Under the pieces are notes generated by a model that did no database searches, had not been told where the DNA came from, and saw only the letters and a list, made by a program, of their open reading frames with translations. Of a stretch of DNA of 64,000 bases, positions 46,505-56,159 are shown piece by piece (positions within the stretch are counted from its first letter, which is position 1; the number at the start of each line of letters is the position of its first letter). The stretch is taken from NCBI RefSeq assembly GCF_003259905.1, contig NZ_QLMG01000005.1, positions 80,607 to 144,606 of the forward strand, written 5' to 3'. The position numbers and the translations under genes are program-made. The DNA comes from Salipiger aestuarii. GTDB lineage: Bacteria > Pseudomonadota > Alphaproteobacteria > Rhodobacterales > Rhodobacteraceae.

Positions 46505-47407
46505 TCAGTTGCTTACGGCATAGGCGTCGGTGAAGCCAGCCGCCTTGATTTTCGCCAGCAGATCGGCGCGTTCCGACGTGCTTTGGGCCGGGCCGACGAT
46601 GACCCGCCAGAAGGTCTTGCCCGAACTGGATTGCTTGCGCACCGTCGGAACCATGCCTTGCTGACGCATGGCGGTGGCGGTGTTTTCGGCGTTCTGCTCG
46701 ACGCTGAAGATGCCGATCTGCAAATAGGGTTTATCCAGTTTCGACGCGGGCTTCGGCGCGGGGGCGGCCGGTTTCGGCGCAGGTGCCGGGGTGGCAGCGA
46801 CCGCGGGGGGCGCCGCGTCGATGGCCGCGGCCGCGGCACCAGCCACCGGGTCAAGCGTGGTTGCGGTGACCTCGGACGCCTTGGGCACCGAGGCCATCTC
46901 ATCGACCGGGGCGTTTTCGGGGGCCGCTTCGGGGGCCAGTTCGACGGTCTCGCGGCGCAGCGCGATCACGTCAAGGTTGGTCGGGCTGCCCGCCAGCATC
47001 TCAAGTGCTGCCGCCGCATCGGAAGAGACTTGCAGCCGGGGCCCGGGCGACTGCCGTTCGCGCCGGAACAACGCCCCGATCACGAACTGGCCGTTCTTCT
47101 GGTTGCGGATGATGACCCGCTCGGGGTCCGTGACGTCGGGATGCGCGACCCAGACACCGCCAAGCGACGGGCGCCCGTCCCAAAGACCGGCTTCGGTGGC
47201 ATGAAAGATCTCGGGCGCCTCGATGTCCCGCTCCGCGGTGCCCCCCGAGCGTGAGGCGACGTCATCCACGCCGCCCGCGACGTCGGCCTTGGGCTGCATG
47301 AAGCCAGGCATCTGCATGTCGTCACAGGCCCCCAGAATTGTCACACCCGCCAGAAACCATGCGGTTCGACGCCCTGCGCGCCGCCGAATGGAGAAAACCT
47401 TGCCCAT
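46505..47407 (-). CDS. SPOR-domain lipoprotein
   Basis: 300 residues. Lipobox ILGAC gives an acylated cysteine near residue 28. A long Ala/Pro-rich linker (about 130-215) leads to a C-terminal SPOR domain (KPYLQIGIFSVEQNAENTAT... to KIKAAGFTDAYAVSN), which binds denuded septal glycan. Likely acts at division or in the envelope next to DacC. Start at the ATG at 47407 with GGGGACGG upstream rather than the ATG at 47440. Confidence 0.85.
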   Translation of the reverse strand: MGKVFSIRRRAGRRTAWFLAGVTILGACDDMQMPGFMQPKADVAGGVDDVASRSGGTAERDIEAPEIFHATEAGLWDGRPSLGGVWVAHPDVTDPERVIIRNQKNGQFVIGALFRRERQSPGPRLQVSSDAAAALEMLAGSPTNLDVIALRRETVELAPEAAPENAPVDEMASVPKASEVTATTLDPVAGAAAAAIDAAPPAVAATPAPAPKPAAPAPKPASKLDKPYLQIGIFSVEQNAENTATAMRQQGMVPTVRKQSSSGKTFWRVIVGPAQSTSERADLLAKIKAAGFTDAYAVSN

Positions 47408-48412
47408 GTTCCGTCCCCTGCCTGTCTTGCGGGTCTTCATGCCCTGTTCGCTGCCGGTATCGGCTGGCCCCGGCGCCGGTTTGGTCTGCCGCGTGATTGC
47501 GTTTCGTCACAAAGGTTGTGCCGCGAGCATTCCGGATCGCTGCGGCAGACATATCCTGCGGCGTTGCCGCGAAGAGTAGCGGTTCGTCCGGCGCATGGAA
47601 AGGCCGCTTTGCAGCGATGCCCATGAAAACTCCGGTCGAGCCACGGCGCCGGGGATCGCTGCAAGCCGTCACGTCGGGCAGGTCCTGATGTTCGACAGGA
47701 TCAGGGTCGATCATCCGGCATGAGATTGCGAGGCGCGCATGATTTCAATCCCCGCCCCAACGAGCGCGCGATGGGACGCGCGGCAGGGGCCGAACGCGGA
47801 TTGAACAAAGCAGCGGTTGTGCTGGCGCCACCGGGCCCGGTTTGTCGAGATGCTTCTGGTCCGCGCATCCACGGTGCCTTGCGCCGGTGATCGCGACACG
47901 CTTGTGCCGGGGTTTCACCGCCACAGGGGCTTCCGGATCAATGGCCCGAGCCGATCCCGGCACGGGTGTCCATCGCCGAAGCCCGCAAGGGTGCGCGCCT
48001 CGAACAGGCGAAGGCGAACCTTGCCCGTCAAGGGCCGATCGCGCTGGGTCGGTACCGGCATCCTTATCGGTCGAGGCGGGTTGGAAGGCGATGTATCCGC
48101 ACCCCGCACATGGACAGGCAACACCGCAGCGCCCGTGCCGGGCCCTTGTCATGCGGCGAAAGCAGGTCCATGCGCCAGACAACAGCGCGCGGCAGGTCGG
48201 CATGAACGGGAGGCGCACGCGTGCTTTCTTTATCGCCCGAACGCGCCGTCAGTTCCCTCCGCATCCGCTGTGCCGGCGCGCGGCGCTTCAGTACTGCGCC
48301 CGGCACGGCCCCCGCAAACCGTCACCGGCATCGCATCCGTCACGGTGGGTGAACCGGGGCGCGGCCATACCGGGCATCGGCCGCCCGCGTTCGACAAAGC
48401 CCATGATGGCGC
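47408..48412. other. 1-kb stretch without a recognisable gene
   Basis: Open frames here (for example 47817-48434 plus and 47745-48218 minus) are Arg/Pro-rich, lack family features and ribosome sites, and look like chance ORFs. No tRNA, terminator or repeat was recognised. It separates the housekeeping part from the accessory cluster and may be decayed sequence. Confidence 0.5.
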
Positions 48413-49840
48413 TTACACGAGATGGTCGATGTAAATTCTGGGACCGACGCGGGTACGATACAGGGTGAATGAACCGGCGCCGCCGCGTCCTTGCGTCGCC
48501 AGATGTTCGACATCGTGCTTTTCTTGTTGCCAGAGCGGCAAGTCCCGGCCCTGACACTCCAGATCCAGCCCAAGCATAGCCGCAAGCGTTGGCGCCACGT
48601 CGACCAGCGCCGTGGGCGCCTCCTCGACGCCGCGCCGTCCACCGGGGACGTCCCAGATCATGACCGTCGACATCTCTTGCCTGTTCAGCCCGCCGTGCAT
48701 CCCGCCCCCGAGCGGTACACCGCCGGTAAAGGCACGCCGACCGGGCAGGCCATAGGGATCCGCGCCCTCATCCGCGCGCATCACATAGAACAGATCGGGG
48801 CGGTGGGCGTGGGTGTGATGCAGCAGGTCCATCGGCACTGTGCCCGGCAGCGCATCGCGCGCAATGACCGCTCCGACCGAGGGCTGGTCCAGCAGCCAGT
48901 CCACGACCGCGGGCAGCAGGCCCGGATCGGCGGTCAGGTTGCGCAATTCCCCTGCCGCGCCGTTGGTCATCGCCAAAGTTGTCGTGTCCGTCGGTCGGGT
49001 CGCGGCGGCAAAGCCGGCGGCGTTGAGCTTTGCCATCAAATCCACTTCTTCGACGGTCGAGATCTGGCCGTGGTCGGACAGGGCGACGATGGCGGTGGTT
49101 TCGGCGAATGGCCCGCCGCGAACGTGATCGAGGATGTCGGCGAATGCGGCATCGGCAGCGGCCATGGCGACACGACTGCCCTGTGATCCGATCTCGCGGT
49201 AATGAAAGCTGGTGTCGGGTTCGGGCAGCCAGACAACCGACACATCGGCGGCGGCATCGCCGGCCAGCGCGAGCGCGCGCAGAACCCGGCCCGCATAGGC
49301 GACAGCATCGACCTTGGGGATATCCGCGCCGGGCAGGGGGCCGCAGGCGCGCACCGCGCGGGCGATGGCGTCGGGCGTCTGTGTCGCCTCTTCGCCATGG
49401 ACAGACACGGTCCAGTGTCCGTTGGCGACTACATCGTGATTGACCAGAAACGCCGATCCGGCGGATCCGCCATGCACCGTTGCCATGCGTTTGCCCTTGC
49501 GCGCCAGCGCCTGCCCCAGAGAATCCACGGCGACCACATGACCCAGCTTCTTGCGCATCAGCTTCAGATGGCCGACGTCCGACGTGTCGATCTGGGCGCC
49601 TTGCAGCACGTTCGGCAGGTGAAAGCCGTTGCTGACGATGCCGTGCCGTCCGGGCCAGCTGCCGGTGGCCAGGCTGGTGGTGCAGACCCGCGTCAGCGAT
49701 GGAAACACAGACCGGGCGTTGCGAAACCACAGCCCGCCATCGCGAAAGCCGGCGAGGGTGGGCATGGCGCCATCGACCATGTCGGGGCGCAACCCGTCAA
49801 AGAGCACGATGACGACCTTGTCGATGCGTGGGAGGCTCAT
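48413..49840 (-). CDS. Alkaline-phosphatase-superfamily phosphodiesterase (NPP-like)
   Basis: 475 residues, no signal peptide, so probably cytoplasmic. Metal-site motifs of type I phosphodiesterases/nucleotide pyrophosphatases: VIVLFDGLRPDMV at the start, the nucleophile region FPSLTRVCTTSLATGSWPGRHG near residue 46 (Thr), LPEPDTSFHYREIG near 203 and ALSDHGQIST near 255, HGG near 400. It would cleave a phosphodiester or phosphonate ester. Last gene of the left-arm operon, overlapping the TIM-barrel gene by 4 bases. Confidence 0.8.
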   Translation of the reverse strand: MSLPRIDKVVIVLFDGLRPDMVDGAMPTLAGFRDGGLWFRNARSVFPSLTRVCTTSLATGSWPGRHGIVSNGFHLPNVLQGAQIDTSDVGHLKLMRKKLGHVVAVDSLGQALARKGKRMATVHGGSAGSAFLVNHDVVANGHWTVSVHGEEATQTPDAIARAVRACGPLPGADIPKVDAVAYAGRVLRALALAGDAAADVSVVWLPEPDTSFHYREIGSQGSRVAMAAADAAFADILDHVRGGPFAETTAIVALSDHGQISTVEEVDLMAKLNAAGFAAATRPTDTTTLAMTNGAAGELRNLTADPGLLPAVVDWLLDQPSVGAVIARDALPGTVPMDLLHHTHAHRPDLFYVMRADEGADPYGLPGRRAFTGGVPLGGGMHGGLNRQEMSTVMIWDVPGGRRGVEEAPTALVDVAPTLAAMLGLDLECQGRDLPLWQQEKHDVEHLATQGRGGAGSFTLYRTRVGPRIYIDHLV

Positions 49841-50760
49841 GGGTGGGCTCCATTCACGGCGGCGGCAAAGGTCCGTGCGTCGGCAAGGGTGCGCGTCTCG
49901 GCGTGGCCAAGGAAATTGCGCTTGATCTCGATCACCAGGCGGGTGCTCTGGCGCAGGGGCAGGCGGGTGGCGAGCGTTTCGAAATCGACCGCGCCATATC
50001 CGCCGGGGGCGTGCATGTCGCCGACACCGAAGAAGTGCCGCTCGCCTTCATGGGTACAGGGAAAGGTCGACGGCACCCCGGTGGAATCCGAGAAATGGAT
50101 ATGGCCCACATGGGGCGCGAGCGCCTCGCAGGCGTCGATCATGTCGAACCCCCAGAAATCCGCGCCCTGCCGGGCATGGCTGATGTCCAGGCAGGCCACG
50201 ACCGCATCATGGTTCAGGCGGGCCAGCTGATGCGCCAGCAGGCGCGGGTCCAGCGAATAGGACGTCTCTTCGCCCGCGATGACGCGGCGATTGGGCGAGA
50301 TGTTCTCGCAAGCGATCTTAAGGCCCAGCGTGGCGGCGCGGTCCGCGACGGGGCCAAGCCGGTCCAGTTCGAATTGCAACAGCTCTGCCTGCCGGTTCAC
50401 ATGGTCCTTGGGGTGGCAGCGGCCGGGGTGGATCACCACGACCCTTGCACCGATCTCGGACGCCAGATCCATCGACGCCAACGCGGCCCGTTGCATCAGG
50501 TCGGCGTGATCCTCGTCCATCAGGTTGATGGCGATCGGCGCATGCATGGAATAGGCCAGCGCGTGGCGGGCCATGATCGCGCGCAGCTGCGCCACGCGGT
50601 CGCCGATCAGGCGGCAGGAGACAACGGCGTCCAGACCCGTCGCCGTGATCTCGGCCCCGGTGCAGCCGATCTGCTCCATATGCGCAAGGCGCGCGGCCAG
50701 CCGGTCCAGATCGCTGTCGGCCCCGGTGTTGAAGCCGGTGGCGATGATGCGGTCGGTCAT
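49837..50760 (-). CDS. Sugar phosphate isomerase/epimerase-like TIM-barrel protein (first)
   Basis: 307 residues of the xylose-isomerase-like superfamily. Metal-binding candidates are Glu in ACENISPNR near 152, Asp/His in CLDISHARQGADF near 187, His in GHIHFSDSTG near 214 and Glu in LVIEIKR near 270. Substrate unknown; the neighbours (importer upstream, phosphodiesterase downstream with ATGA overlap) suggest it handles a sugar part of the imported compound. GGAGACC precedes the start. Confidence 0.8.
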   Translation of the reverse strand: MTDRIIATGFNTGADSDLDRLAARLAHMEQIGCTGAEITATGLDAVVSCRLIGDRVAQLRAIMARHALAYSMHAPIAINLMDEDHADLMQRAALASMDLASEIGARVVVIHPGRCHPKDHVNRQAELLQFELDRLGPVADRAATLGLKIACENISPNRRVIAGEETSYSLDPRLLAHQLARLNHDAVVACLDISHARQGADFWGFDMIDACEALAPHVGHIHFSDSTGVPSTFPCTHEGERHFFGVGDMHAPGGYGAVDFETLATRLPLRQSTRLVIEIKRNFLGHAETRTLADARTFAAAVNGAHP

Positions 50761-50763
50761 GTG

Positions 50764-51651
50764 TCAGGTCTCCAGTGAGGGGTCGAGCCGGGCGCGCAGC
50801 CAGTCGCCAAGGATCGACATGCTGAGTGTCGTCAGAAAGATCGTGAAGCCGGGGATCACCGCCAGCCACCAGGCGCTGATCAGATAATCGCGCCCTTCGC
50901 CCAGCATCTGGCCCAGCGAGGTCATCGGCGGGCGAATGCCAAGCCCCAGAAACGACAGCGATGTCTCGAACAGGATGGTCGAGGGAAAGTTGATGGTCAG
51001 CTGCACCAGCAGCGGACCCGCGATGTTGGGCAGGATGTGGCGCGTGTAGATCCACGCCGGTGTCGCGCCCAGCCCGCGCACCGCCTGGGCATAGCCCTGT
51101 TCGCGCGCCGACAGCACAAGGCCGCGGGTGATGCGCGCGTAGGTCTCCCAGCCGTAAAGCCCCATGATCAGGATAAAGATCACCATGGAATTGCCCATGA
51201 AGGCGAGCACGGCGAGGGCCACGATGAACCACGGCATGGCGGCCTGAAAATCGACCAGCGCCATGATGATCTCGTCCCGGAACCCGCCTTTGTGGGCGGC
51301 CAGAAACCCCAGCGCGATGCCCATTGCGGCACCCAGCACCGTGCCCAGCAACGACAGCAGCATCGAGGTTTGCGCCGCCACAAGCAGCCGCGAAAGCAGA
51401 TCCCGCCCCAGCGTGTCTGTGCCCAGCGGATGCGCCCAGCTCGCCCCGTCCAGCGGTTGCGGCGGTGTCATCCGGTTCAGCAGGTCGACATGGTCGAAGG
51501 CATGGGGCTGGATCACCTGCGCGAAACACATCACGCACAGCATCAGCGCCATGAAACCCACCGCCAGCGTGACGGCTGCGGGCGTGCGGGCCAGCAGGGC
51601 CAGCGGTTTCCAGCGGGCAGCGGTTTTCAGGTCCTGGTCAAGCGTGCTCAT
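50764..51651 (-). CDS. Peptide-type ABC transporter permease (DppC-like)
   Basis: 295 residues, six membrane segments. N-terminal OppC-like segment (TLAVGFMALMLCVMCFAQ), then the permease core; the EAA motif interacting with the ATPase is VRGLGATPAWIYTRHILPN near residue 191. It overlaps the DppB-like gene by 4 bases and precedes the TIM-barrel gene by 3. Confidence 0.88.
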   Translation of the reverse strand: MSTLDQDLKTAARWKPLALLARTPAAVTLAVGFMALMLCVMCFAQVIQPHAFDHVDLLNRMTPPQPLDGASWAHPLGTDTLGRDLLSRLLVAAQTSMLLSLLGTVLGAAMGIALGFLAAHKGGFRDEIIMALVDFQAAMPWFIVALAVLAFMGNSMVIFILIMGLYGWETYARITRGLVLSAREQGYAQAVRGLGATPAWIYTRHILPNIAGPLLVQLTINFPSTILFETSLSFLGLGIRPPMTSLGQMLGEGRDYLISAWWLAVIPGFTIFLTTLSMSILGDWLRARLDPSLET

Positions 51652-52580
51652 GCCGTCCGGGCCCCCGCGCCGACGCGCACCCGAGGGTCAAGCCAGCCAT
51701 AGAGGAAATCGACGAACATGTTGGCGGCGATCATGGTGATCGCGAGCAGGATCATGATGCATTGCACCACCGCCAGATCCCGGGTGGCCACGGCGGTGGT
51801 CAGCAGCCGCCCGATGCCGGGCCAGGCAAAGACGGTTTCCGTGACCACGGCCCAGCCCAGCAACTGACCGATCTGGAACCCCAGGATCGTCACCACCGGC
51901 ACGGCGGCATTGGGCAAGGCGTGCGATATGACCCGCCGCGCCGGACCTGCGCCGGTGGATCGCGCGGTGCGCATATAGGGTTTGGCCAGCACGTCGATCA
52001 TCGACGACCGCGTGTAGCGCGCGATCTGCGCGGCAAAGCCGGTGCCCAGCGTAAAGGCCGGCATGATCAGGTGCCACCATGTGTCCGACCCCGACGATGG
52101 CAGCCAGCGCAGTTGCAGCGAAAAGATCAGGATCAGCAGGATGCCCAGAAAAAAGTTCGGCATGGAAAAACCGAAGACCGCAAGCCCCATCACCACGCGA
52201 TCAATCCAGCTGTCGCGATAAAGCGCCGCAAGGATCCCCAGGGGGATGCCAAGCACCAGCGCGATGCTCAGCGCGGTCCAGCCGAGCAATGCGGTCTTTG
52301 GCACCCGGTCCCGGACCAGTTGAAAGGCGTCCATGTTGTTGCGGAACGAGATGCCGAAATCGCCCTGCATCAGGCCGGCGACATAGCGCAGGTACTGATC
52401 CCAGATCGGCCGGTCCAGTCCCCAGAGGGCGCGGTAGAAACTGCGCGTTGCCGCGTCGGTGTCATCCGGCAAAAGGATCATCGTGGGATCGCCCGACAGG
52501 CGCAGCACGAAGAAAACGAAGGTGACGACAAGCCAAAGCGTCACAAAGGCCCGCAGGCTCTTGATCGCGAACCAGCGCAT
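51648..52580 (-). CDS. Peptide-type ABC transporter permease (DppB-like)
   Basis: 310 residues from the ATG at 52580 (MRWFAIKSLRAFVTLW). Family features: LGLDRPIWDQYLRYVAGLMQGDFGIS in the periplasmic part, and the EAA-type loop ARSTGAGPARRVISHALPN near residue 210. The start overlaps the stop of the upstream ATPase gene by one base. Upstream in-frame sequence belongs to the ATPase region. Confidence 0.88.
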   Translation of the reverse strand: MRWFAIKSLRAFVTLWLVVTFVFFVLRLSGDPTMILLPDDTDAATRSFYRALWGLDRPIWDQYLRYVAGLMQGDFGISFRNNMDAFQLVRDRVPKTALLGWTALSIALVLGIPLGILAALYRDSWIDRVVMGLAVFGFSMPNFFLGILLILIFSLQLRWLPSSGSDTWWHLIMPAFTLGTGFAAQIARYTRSSMIDVLAKPYMRTARSTGAGPARRVISHALPNAAVPVVTILGFQIGQLLGWAVVTETVFAWPGIGRLLTTAVATRDLAVVQCIMILLAITMIAANMFVDFLYGWLDPRVRVGAGARTA

Positions 52581-53539
52581 CAGGCGATCTCCTCTATCCG
52601 GTGACAGGCGGCGTGGTGGCGGGCCGCGAATTCGCGCAAGACGGGCGGCTCGGCGCGGCAGCGGTGCACGGCAAACGGGCAGCGCGGATGGAACCGGCAA
52701 CCCGGCGGCGGGGCAGCCGGGTTGGGCGGATCGCCGATGCGGGGGACCGCGCCGCCACGACACCCGGGGTCGGGCACCGGCACCGCATCAAGCAGCGCGC
52801 GGGTATAGGGGTGCAGGGCGCCGGTGCGAAAGGCGGCGGTTGGTCCCTCCTCGACAACGCGGCCGAGGTACATCACCGCGATCCGGTCGGCGACATGGCG
52901 CACCACGGCGACATCGTGGCTGACGAACAGATAGGCCAGACCGCGCGCCGCCTGCAAATCCCGGATCAGGTTGACGATCTGCGCCTGGATCGACACATCC
53001 AGCGCCGATACCGGCTCGTCCAGCACCAGAAGATCGGGGTCCAGCGCCAGCGCACGGGCGATCACCACGCGTTGCAACTGTCCGCCGGACATCTCGTGCG
53101 GATAGCGCGCCGCCATCGCCGGCGGCAGACCCACATCGGACAGCGCCCGTGCCGCGCGCTCTGGGGCGCGTTTGTGGATGCGCAGCGCCTCTTCGACCTG
53201 CGCCCGGACCGGCAGGCGCGGGTCCAGCGCCCCCGCAGCGTTCTGATGGACCAGTTGCATCCGTATCCGCATCCGGCGCCAGTCGTCGGTGTCCGCGCGG
53301 GGCAGGGGGGCGCCGTCGAACAGGATCTCTCCGGCATCGGCCTGGGCCAGACCCAGCACCAGCCGCGACAGGGTGGATTTTCCGCAGCCGGATTCACCGA
53401 CGACCCCCAGCGTCTCGCCTGGCTTGATATGCAGGGTCACACCATCGACCGCATTGAACCGCGCCGAGGGGCGAAACAGCCCCGCGCGCCCCGTGGCATA
53501 GGATTTGCGCAGTCCGGTGGCACGCAGCAGGGCGGTCAT
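52580..53539 (-). CDS. Peptide-type ABC transporter ATPase (DppF-like)
   Basis: 319 residues. Walker A GESGCGKST near residue 49, signature MSGGQLQRVVIARAL near 150, Walker B LLVLDEPVSALD near 172 and H-loop FVSHDVAVVRH. The C-terminal oligopeptide-transporter extension with GCRFHPRCPFAVHRC is present. Complete and apparently functional. Confidence 0.92.
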   Translation of the reverse strand: MTALLRATGLRKSYATGRAGLFRPSARFNAVDGVTLHIKPGETLGVVGESGCGKSTLSRLVLGLAQADAGEILFDGAPLPRADTDDWRRMRIRMQLVHQNAAGALDPRLPVRAQVEEALRIHKRAPERAARALSDVGLPPAMAARYPHEMSGGQLQRVVIARALALDPDLLVLDEPVSALDVSIQAQIVNLIRDLQAARGLAYLFVSHDVAVVRHVADRIAVMYLGRVVEEGPTAAFRTGALHPYTRALLDAVPVPDPGCRGGAVPRIGDPPNPAAPPPGCRFHPRCPFAVHRCRAEPPVLREFAARHHAACHRIEEIA

Positions 53540-54525
53540 GAGTATTCCTTTTGCATGGCGGGAACCGCGGGTCTGACGCGCGGGCCGGGGTGATGGCAGG
53601 CCAGCCCACGCACCGTGTCGGGCACCGTGCTGGTGCAGATGGCCGAGGCGCGGACGCAGCGTGGGGCAAACGCGCAGCCCGCCGGCAGCGCGTCGATCGG
53701 GGGCACGGTGCCGTCGATCGAGGCCAGGCGCGCGCTGGCGCCCATCGCATCGGGCAGCGCGGCCAGCAGGCCTTGGGTGTAGGGATGGCGCGGATTGGCG
53801 AACAGGCTGTCCGTCGACGCCCTTTCAACGATCCGGCCGGCATACATGACGGCGACGCTGTCGGCATGCTGCGCGACAAGGCCCAGGTCATGGGTTACGA
53901 ACAGCACGCCCATGCCGAGTGCGCGGCGCAGATCGGCAATCAGCTCAAGGATCTGGGCCTGAAGCGTCACGTCCAGCGCGGTTGTTGCCTCGTCCGCGAT
54001 CAGCAGCTTCGGATTGCCGGCAATCGCCAGCGCGATCATCGCGCGCTGGTTCATGCCGCCGGAAAACTGATGCGGGAATTCGCGGGCGCGCCGTTCGGGG
54101 TCGGGTAGGCCGACGCGGCCCAGCAGGCGCACCGCCTCTTGCTGTGCTGCATGACGGGTCGCGCCGCCGCGCATCCGGACGGCCTGGGCCACCTGCCAGC
54201 CGATGGACCGAACGGGGTTGAGCCCGCCGGTCGCATCCTGGAACACGCTGGCCATCTTGCGGCGGCGCAGATCGCGGGCATCCCGCGGCGAAAGGGTGCC
54301 AAGATCGGTCCCGTCCAGCACCAATGTGCCCGACGCGATCGCGGCGCGGTTCGGTAACAGACCGGCCAGTGCCAGGCAGGTCATCGACTTGCCGCAGCCG
54401 GATTCACCGACCAGCGCCAGCGTCTCACCCGCCTTCAGCGACAGCGACACGCCGCGCACCGGATGGACCGCAGTGCGGCGGGGACGGTCGATGGTGACGG
54501 TGACGTCGTTGACGGATAGTACCAT
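53536..54525 (-). CDS. Peptide-type ABC transporter ATPase (DppD-like)
   Basis: 329 residues from the ATG at 54525 (MVLSVNDVTVTIDRP). Walker A GESGCGKSMTC near residue 39, signature FSGGMNQRAMIALAI, Walker B LLIADEATTALD and H-loop FVTHDLGLVAQH; C-terminal extension with GCAFAPRCVRAS. A DppD/DppF pair is normal for this importer class. 62 bases separate it from the binding-protein gene upstream. Confidence 0.92.
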   Translation of the reverse strand: MVLSVNDVTVTIDRPRRTAVHPVRGVSLSLKAGETLALVGESGCGKSMTCLALAGLLPNRAAIASGTLVLDGTDLGTLSPRDARDLRRRKMASVFQDATGGLNPVRSIGWQVAQAVRMRGGATRHAAQQEAVRLLGRVGLPDPERRAREFPHQFSGGMNQRAMIALAIAGNPKLLIADEATTALDVTLQAQILELIADLRRALGMGVLFVTHDLGLVAQHADSVAVMYAGRIVERASTDSLFANPRHPYTQGLLAALPDAMGASARLASIDGTVPPIDALPAGCAFAPRCVRASAICTSTVPDTVRGLACHHPGPRVRPAVPAMQKEYS

Positions 54526-54587
54526 GAAGGGGCTCGCTGAGATGAGAAAGCCCCGGCGCAGGACGTGCCGCGCCGGGCCGGAGCGGC

Positions 54588-56159
54588 CTAATGGCCGGCG
54601 CCAAAGGTCAGGTTGTAGGGGCGCAGATCCATGTAGTAGAGGCCGTAGGGCTTCCAGCCGATATCGGCCCGCATGGCGTAGGTTTCCAGCGGGTTGTACA
54701 GCATCGTGCCCGGTGCCTCGTCCATCCAGATGTCCAGCGCGCCACGATAGGCGCGCTTGCGGGCGTCCCAATCGGTCGCGGTGGTGATGATCTGTTGCAA
54801 GCGGTTGAATTCGGCCGGAGCCTTCCAGGAGCGGTCGTCGGATTGCGCGTTGTTCTGTACGTCGCTTTCGGCGCCCCACTGCGGCACGAAGCTGCCCAGC
54901 GGGTCGGGCATGCGGTGGGTGTTGGACCAGGGGCGGATGTTGACGGTGGCATCGGCATCGGTCACCTGGCTCCAGTTCTCGACCGGTTGCAGGGTGACGT
55001 TCAGGCCGACCTGTTGCCACATCTGCTGCATGGCCTGCGCGGCCTCGGTGGACAGCAAATAATAGTTCAGCGGGAATTTGTAGACGATTTCTTCGCCATC
55101 GTAGCCGGCCTCCTGCAACAGTACGCGGGCCTTCCCGGGATCGTAGGCGAACTCGGGGTAGTCCTCGATCCACATTTCGTAGGATGGCAGCTGGTGGCCG
55201 TTCGGGGTGTAGTTCTGATCGGCCCACAGCGCCTTGCGCAGCAATGCGCGGTCGATGGACAGAGACAGCGCCTGACGCACGCGTTTGTCCTCAAGCGGGC
55301 CATTTGTGTAAAACACCAGCATATGGGTGTTGTCGAGCACGATGCGTTCGACCTTGAGGTCGTCATAACGCTCGATGGTGGGGATCTGGTCGGGCGGAAT
55401 GTTGACCGAGATATCGTATTCGCCCGACACCAGGCCGGCGATCCGCGCCGACACTTCGGGCACCTGCCGGAAGGTCACTGATTTCGCGGTCGGTTTGCCG
55501 CCAAAGTAATCGTCATGGGCGACAAGGCGGATGTATTCGCCATCCACCCATTCATCCATCCTGTAGGGGCCGGTGCCGACCGGATTGCGCGCGAACGCAT
55601 CCTTGCCCATCGTCATGTAGGCATTGTGGTTGACCACCCAGAAGGCATAGCCGGCGAGCCGCTGTTCGAGCAGCACGTCTGGCTTTCTGGACACGACGCG
55701 GATGGTGTATTTGTCCACCGGCACGACGTGGCTGATGGTCAGCATGAACCGCTTGGCCGCGCCGATCAGCGGGGCGTAGCCATGCCCGCGACCGGGGTTG
55801 AAGGAAAACGCCACATCGTCCGAGGTCACTTCGGACCCGTCGTGAAACAGCACACCTTCGCGCAGCTTCAGCTCAAGCGTTCGGTCGTCGATGCGGGTCC
55901 AGCTTTCGGCCAGGCCGGGCACCAGCCTCGACGCGGTGCCGCTTCCGTCGGCCAGAAAGTCCCGGCGGATCAGGCTGTCGAACATCGAATAGGTGATGCG
56001 CACGGCGACGTTGCCCATCTCTTCGATGCTTTCAAGGCTGTCGGGCAGGTTGTTCACGGCCACGGTCAGATCGGGCCGACCGTCCTGCGCGGCCACGGGC
56101 AATGTCGCAAGCAGCGACAGCGCCATGGCGGCAAGGCCGGTCTTTAGGCGGGTCAGCAT
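54588..56159 (-). CDS. ABC transporter periplasmic binding protein (SBP_bac_5 / DppA family)
   Basis: 523 residues. Signal peptide with core LAAMALSLLATLPVAA, mature protein from about residue 24. Family stretches: ESWTRIDDRTLELKLREGVLFHDGSEVT near 85 and RNPVGTGPYRMDEW near 190. First gene of the leftward operon; GGAGACC precedes the ATG. This family binds peptides but also sugar phosphodiesters (for example agrocinopine-binding AccA), so 'peptide' is only a family label. Confidence 0.9.
   Translation of the reverse strand: MLTRLKTGLAAMALSLLATLPVAAQDGRPDLTVAVNNLPDSLESIEEMGNVAVRITYSMFDSLIRRDFLADGSGTASRLVPGLAESWTRIDDRTLELKLREGVLFHDGSEVTSDDVAFSFNPGRGHGYAPLIGAAKRFMLTISHVVPVDKYTIRVVSRKPDVLLEQRLAGYAFWVVNHNAYMTMGKDAFARNPVGTGPYRMDEWVDGEYIRLVAHDDYFGGKPTAKSVTFRQVPEVSARIAGLVSGEYDISVNIPPDQIPTIERYDDLKVERIVLDNTHMLVFYTNGPLEDKRVRQALSLSIDRALLRKALWADQNYTPNGHQLPSYEMWIEDYPEFAYDPGKARVLLQEAGYDGEEIVYKFPLNYYLLSTEAAQAMQQMWQQVGLNVTLQPVENWSQVTDADATVNIRPWSNTHRMPDPLGSFVPQWGAESDVQNNAQSDDRSWKAPAEFNRLQQIITTATDWDARKRAYRGALDIWMDEAPGTMLYNPLETYAMRADIGWKPYGLYYMDLRPYNLTFGAGH

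Noticed and set aside
47817..48434. 205-codon plus-strand ORF in the empty kilobase
   Set aside because: Arg/Pro/Gly-rich, overlapped by equally long ORFs in other frames, no homology recognised.
48413..49840. Considered phosphonoacetate hydrolase (PhnA) for the alkaline-phosphatase-superfamily gene
   Set aside because: The fold fits, but the motifs visible do not separate PhnA from generic nucleotide pyrophosphatase/phosphodiesterases, so only the superfamily is claimed.
52581..52763. N-terminal extension of the DppB-like permease
   Set aside because: It is the out-of-frame reading of the DppF-like C-terminus; the permease begins normally at MRWFAIKSLRAF.
54526..55227. N-terminal extension of the DppD-like ATPase
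   Set aside because: It runs antiparallel to nothing but in a wrong frame through the binding-protein gene; the ATPase domain begins at 54525.
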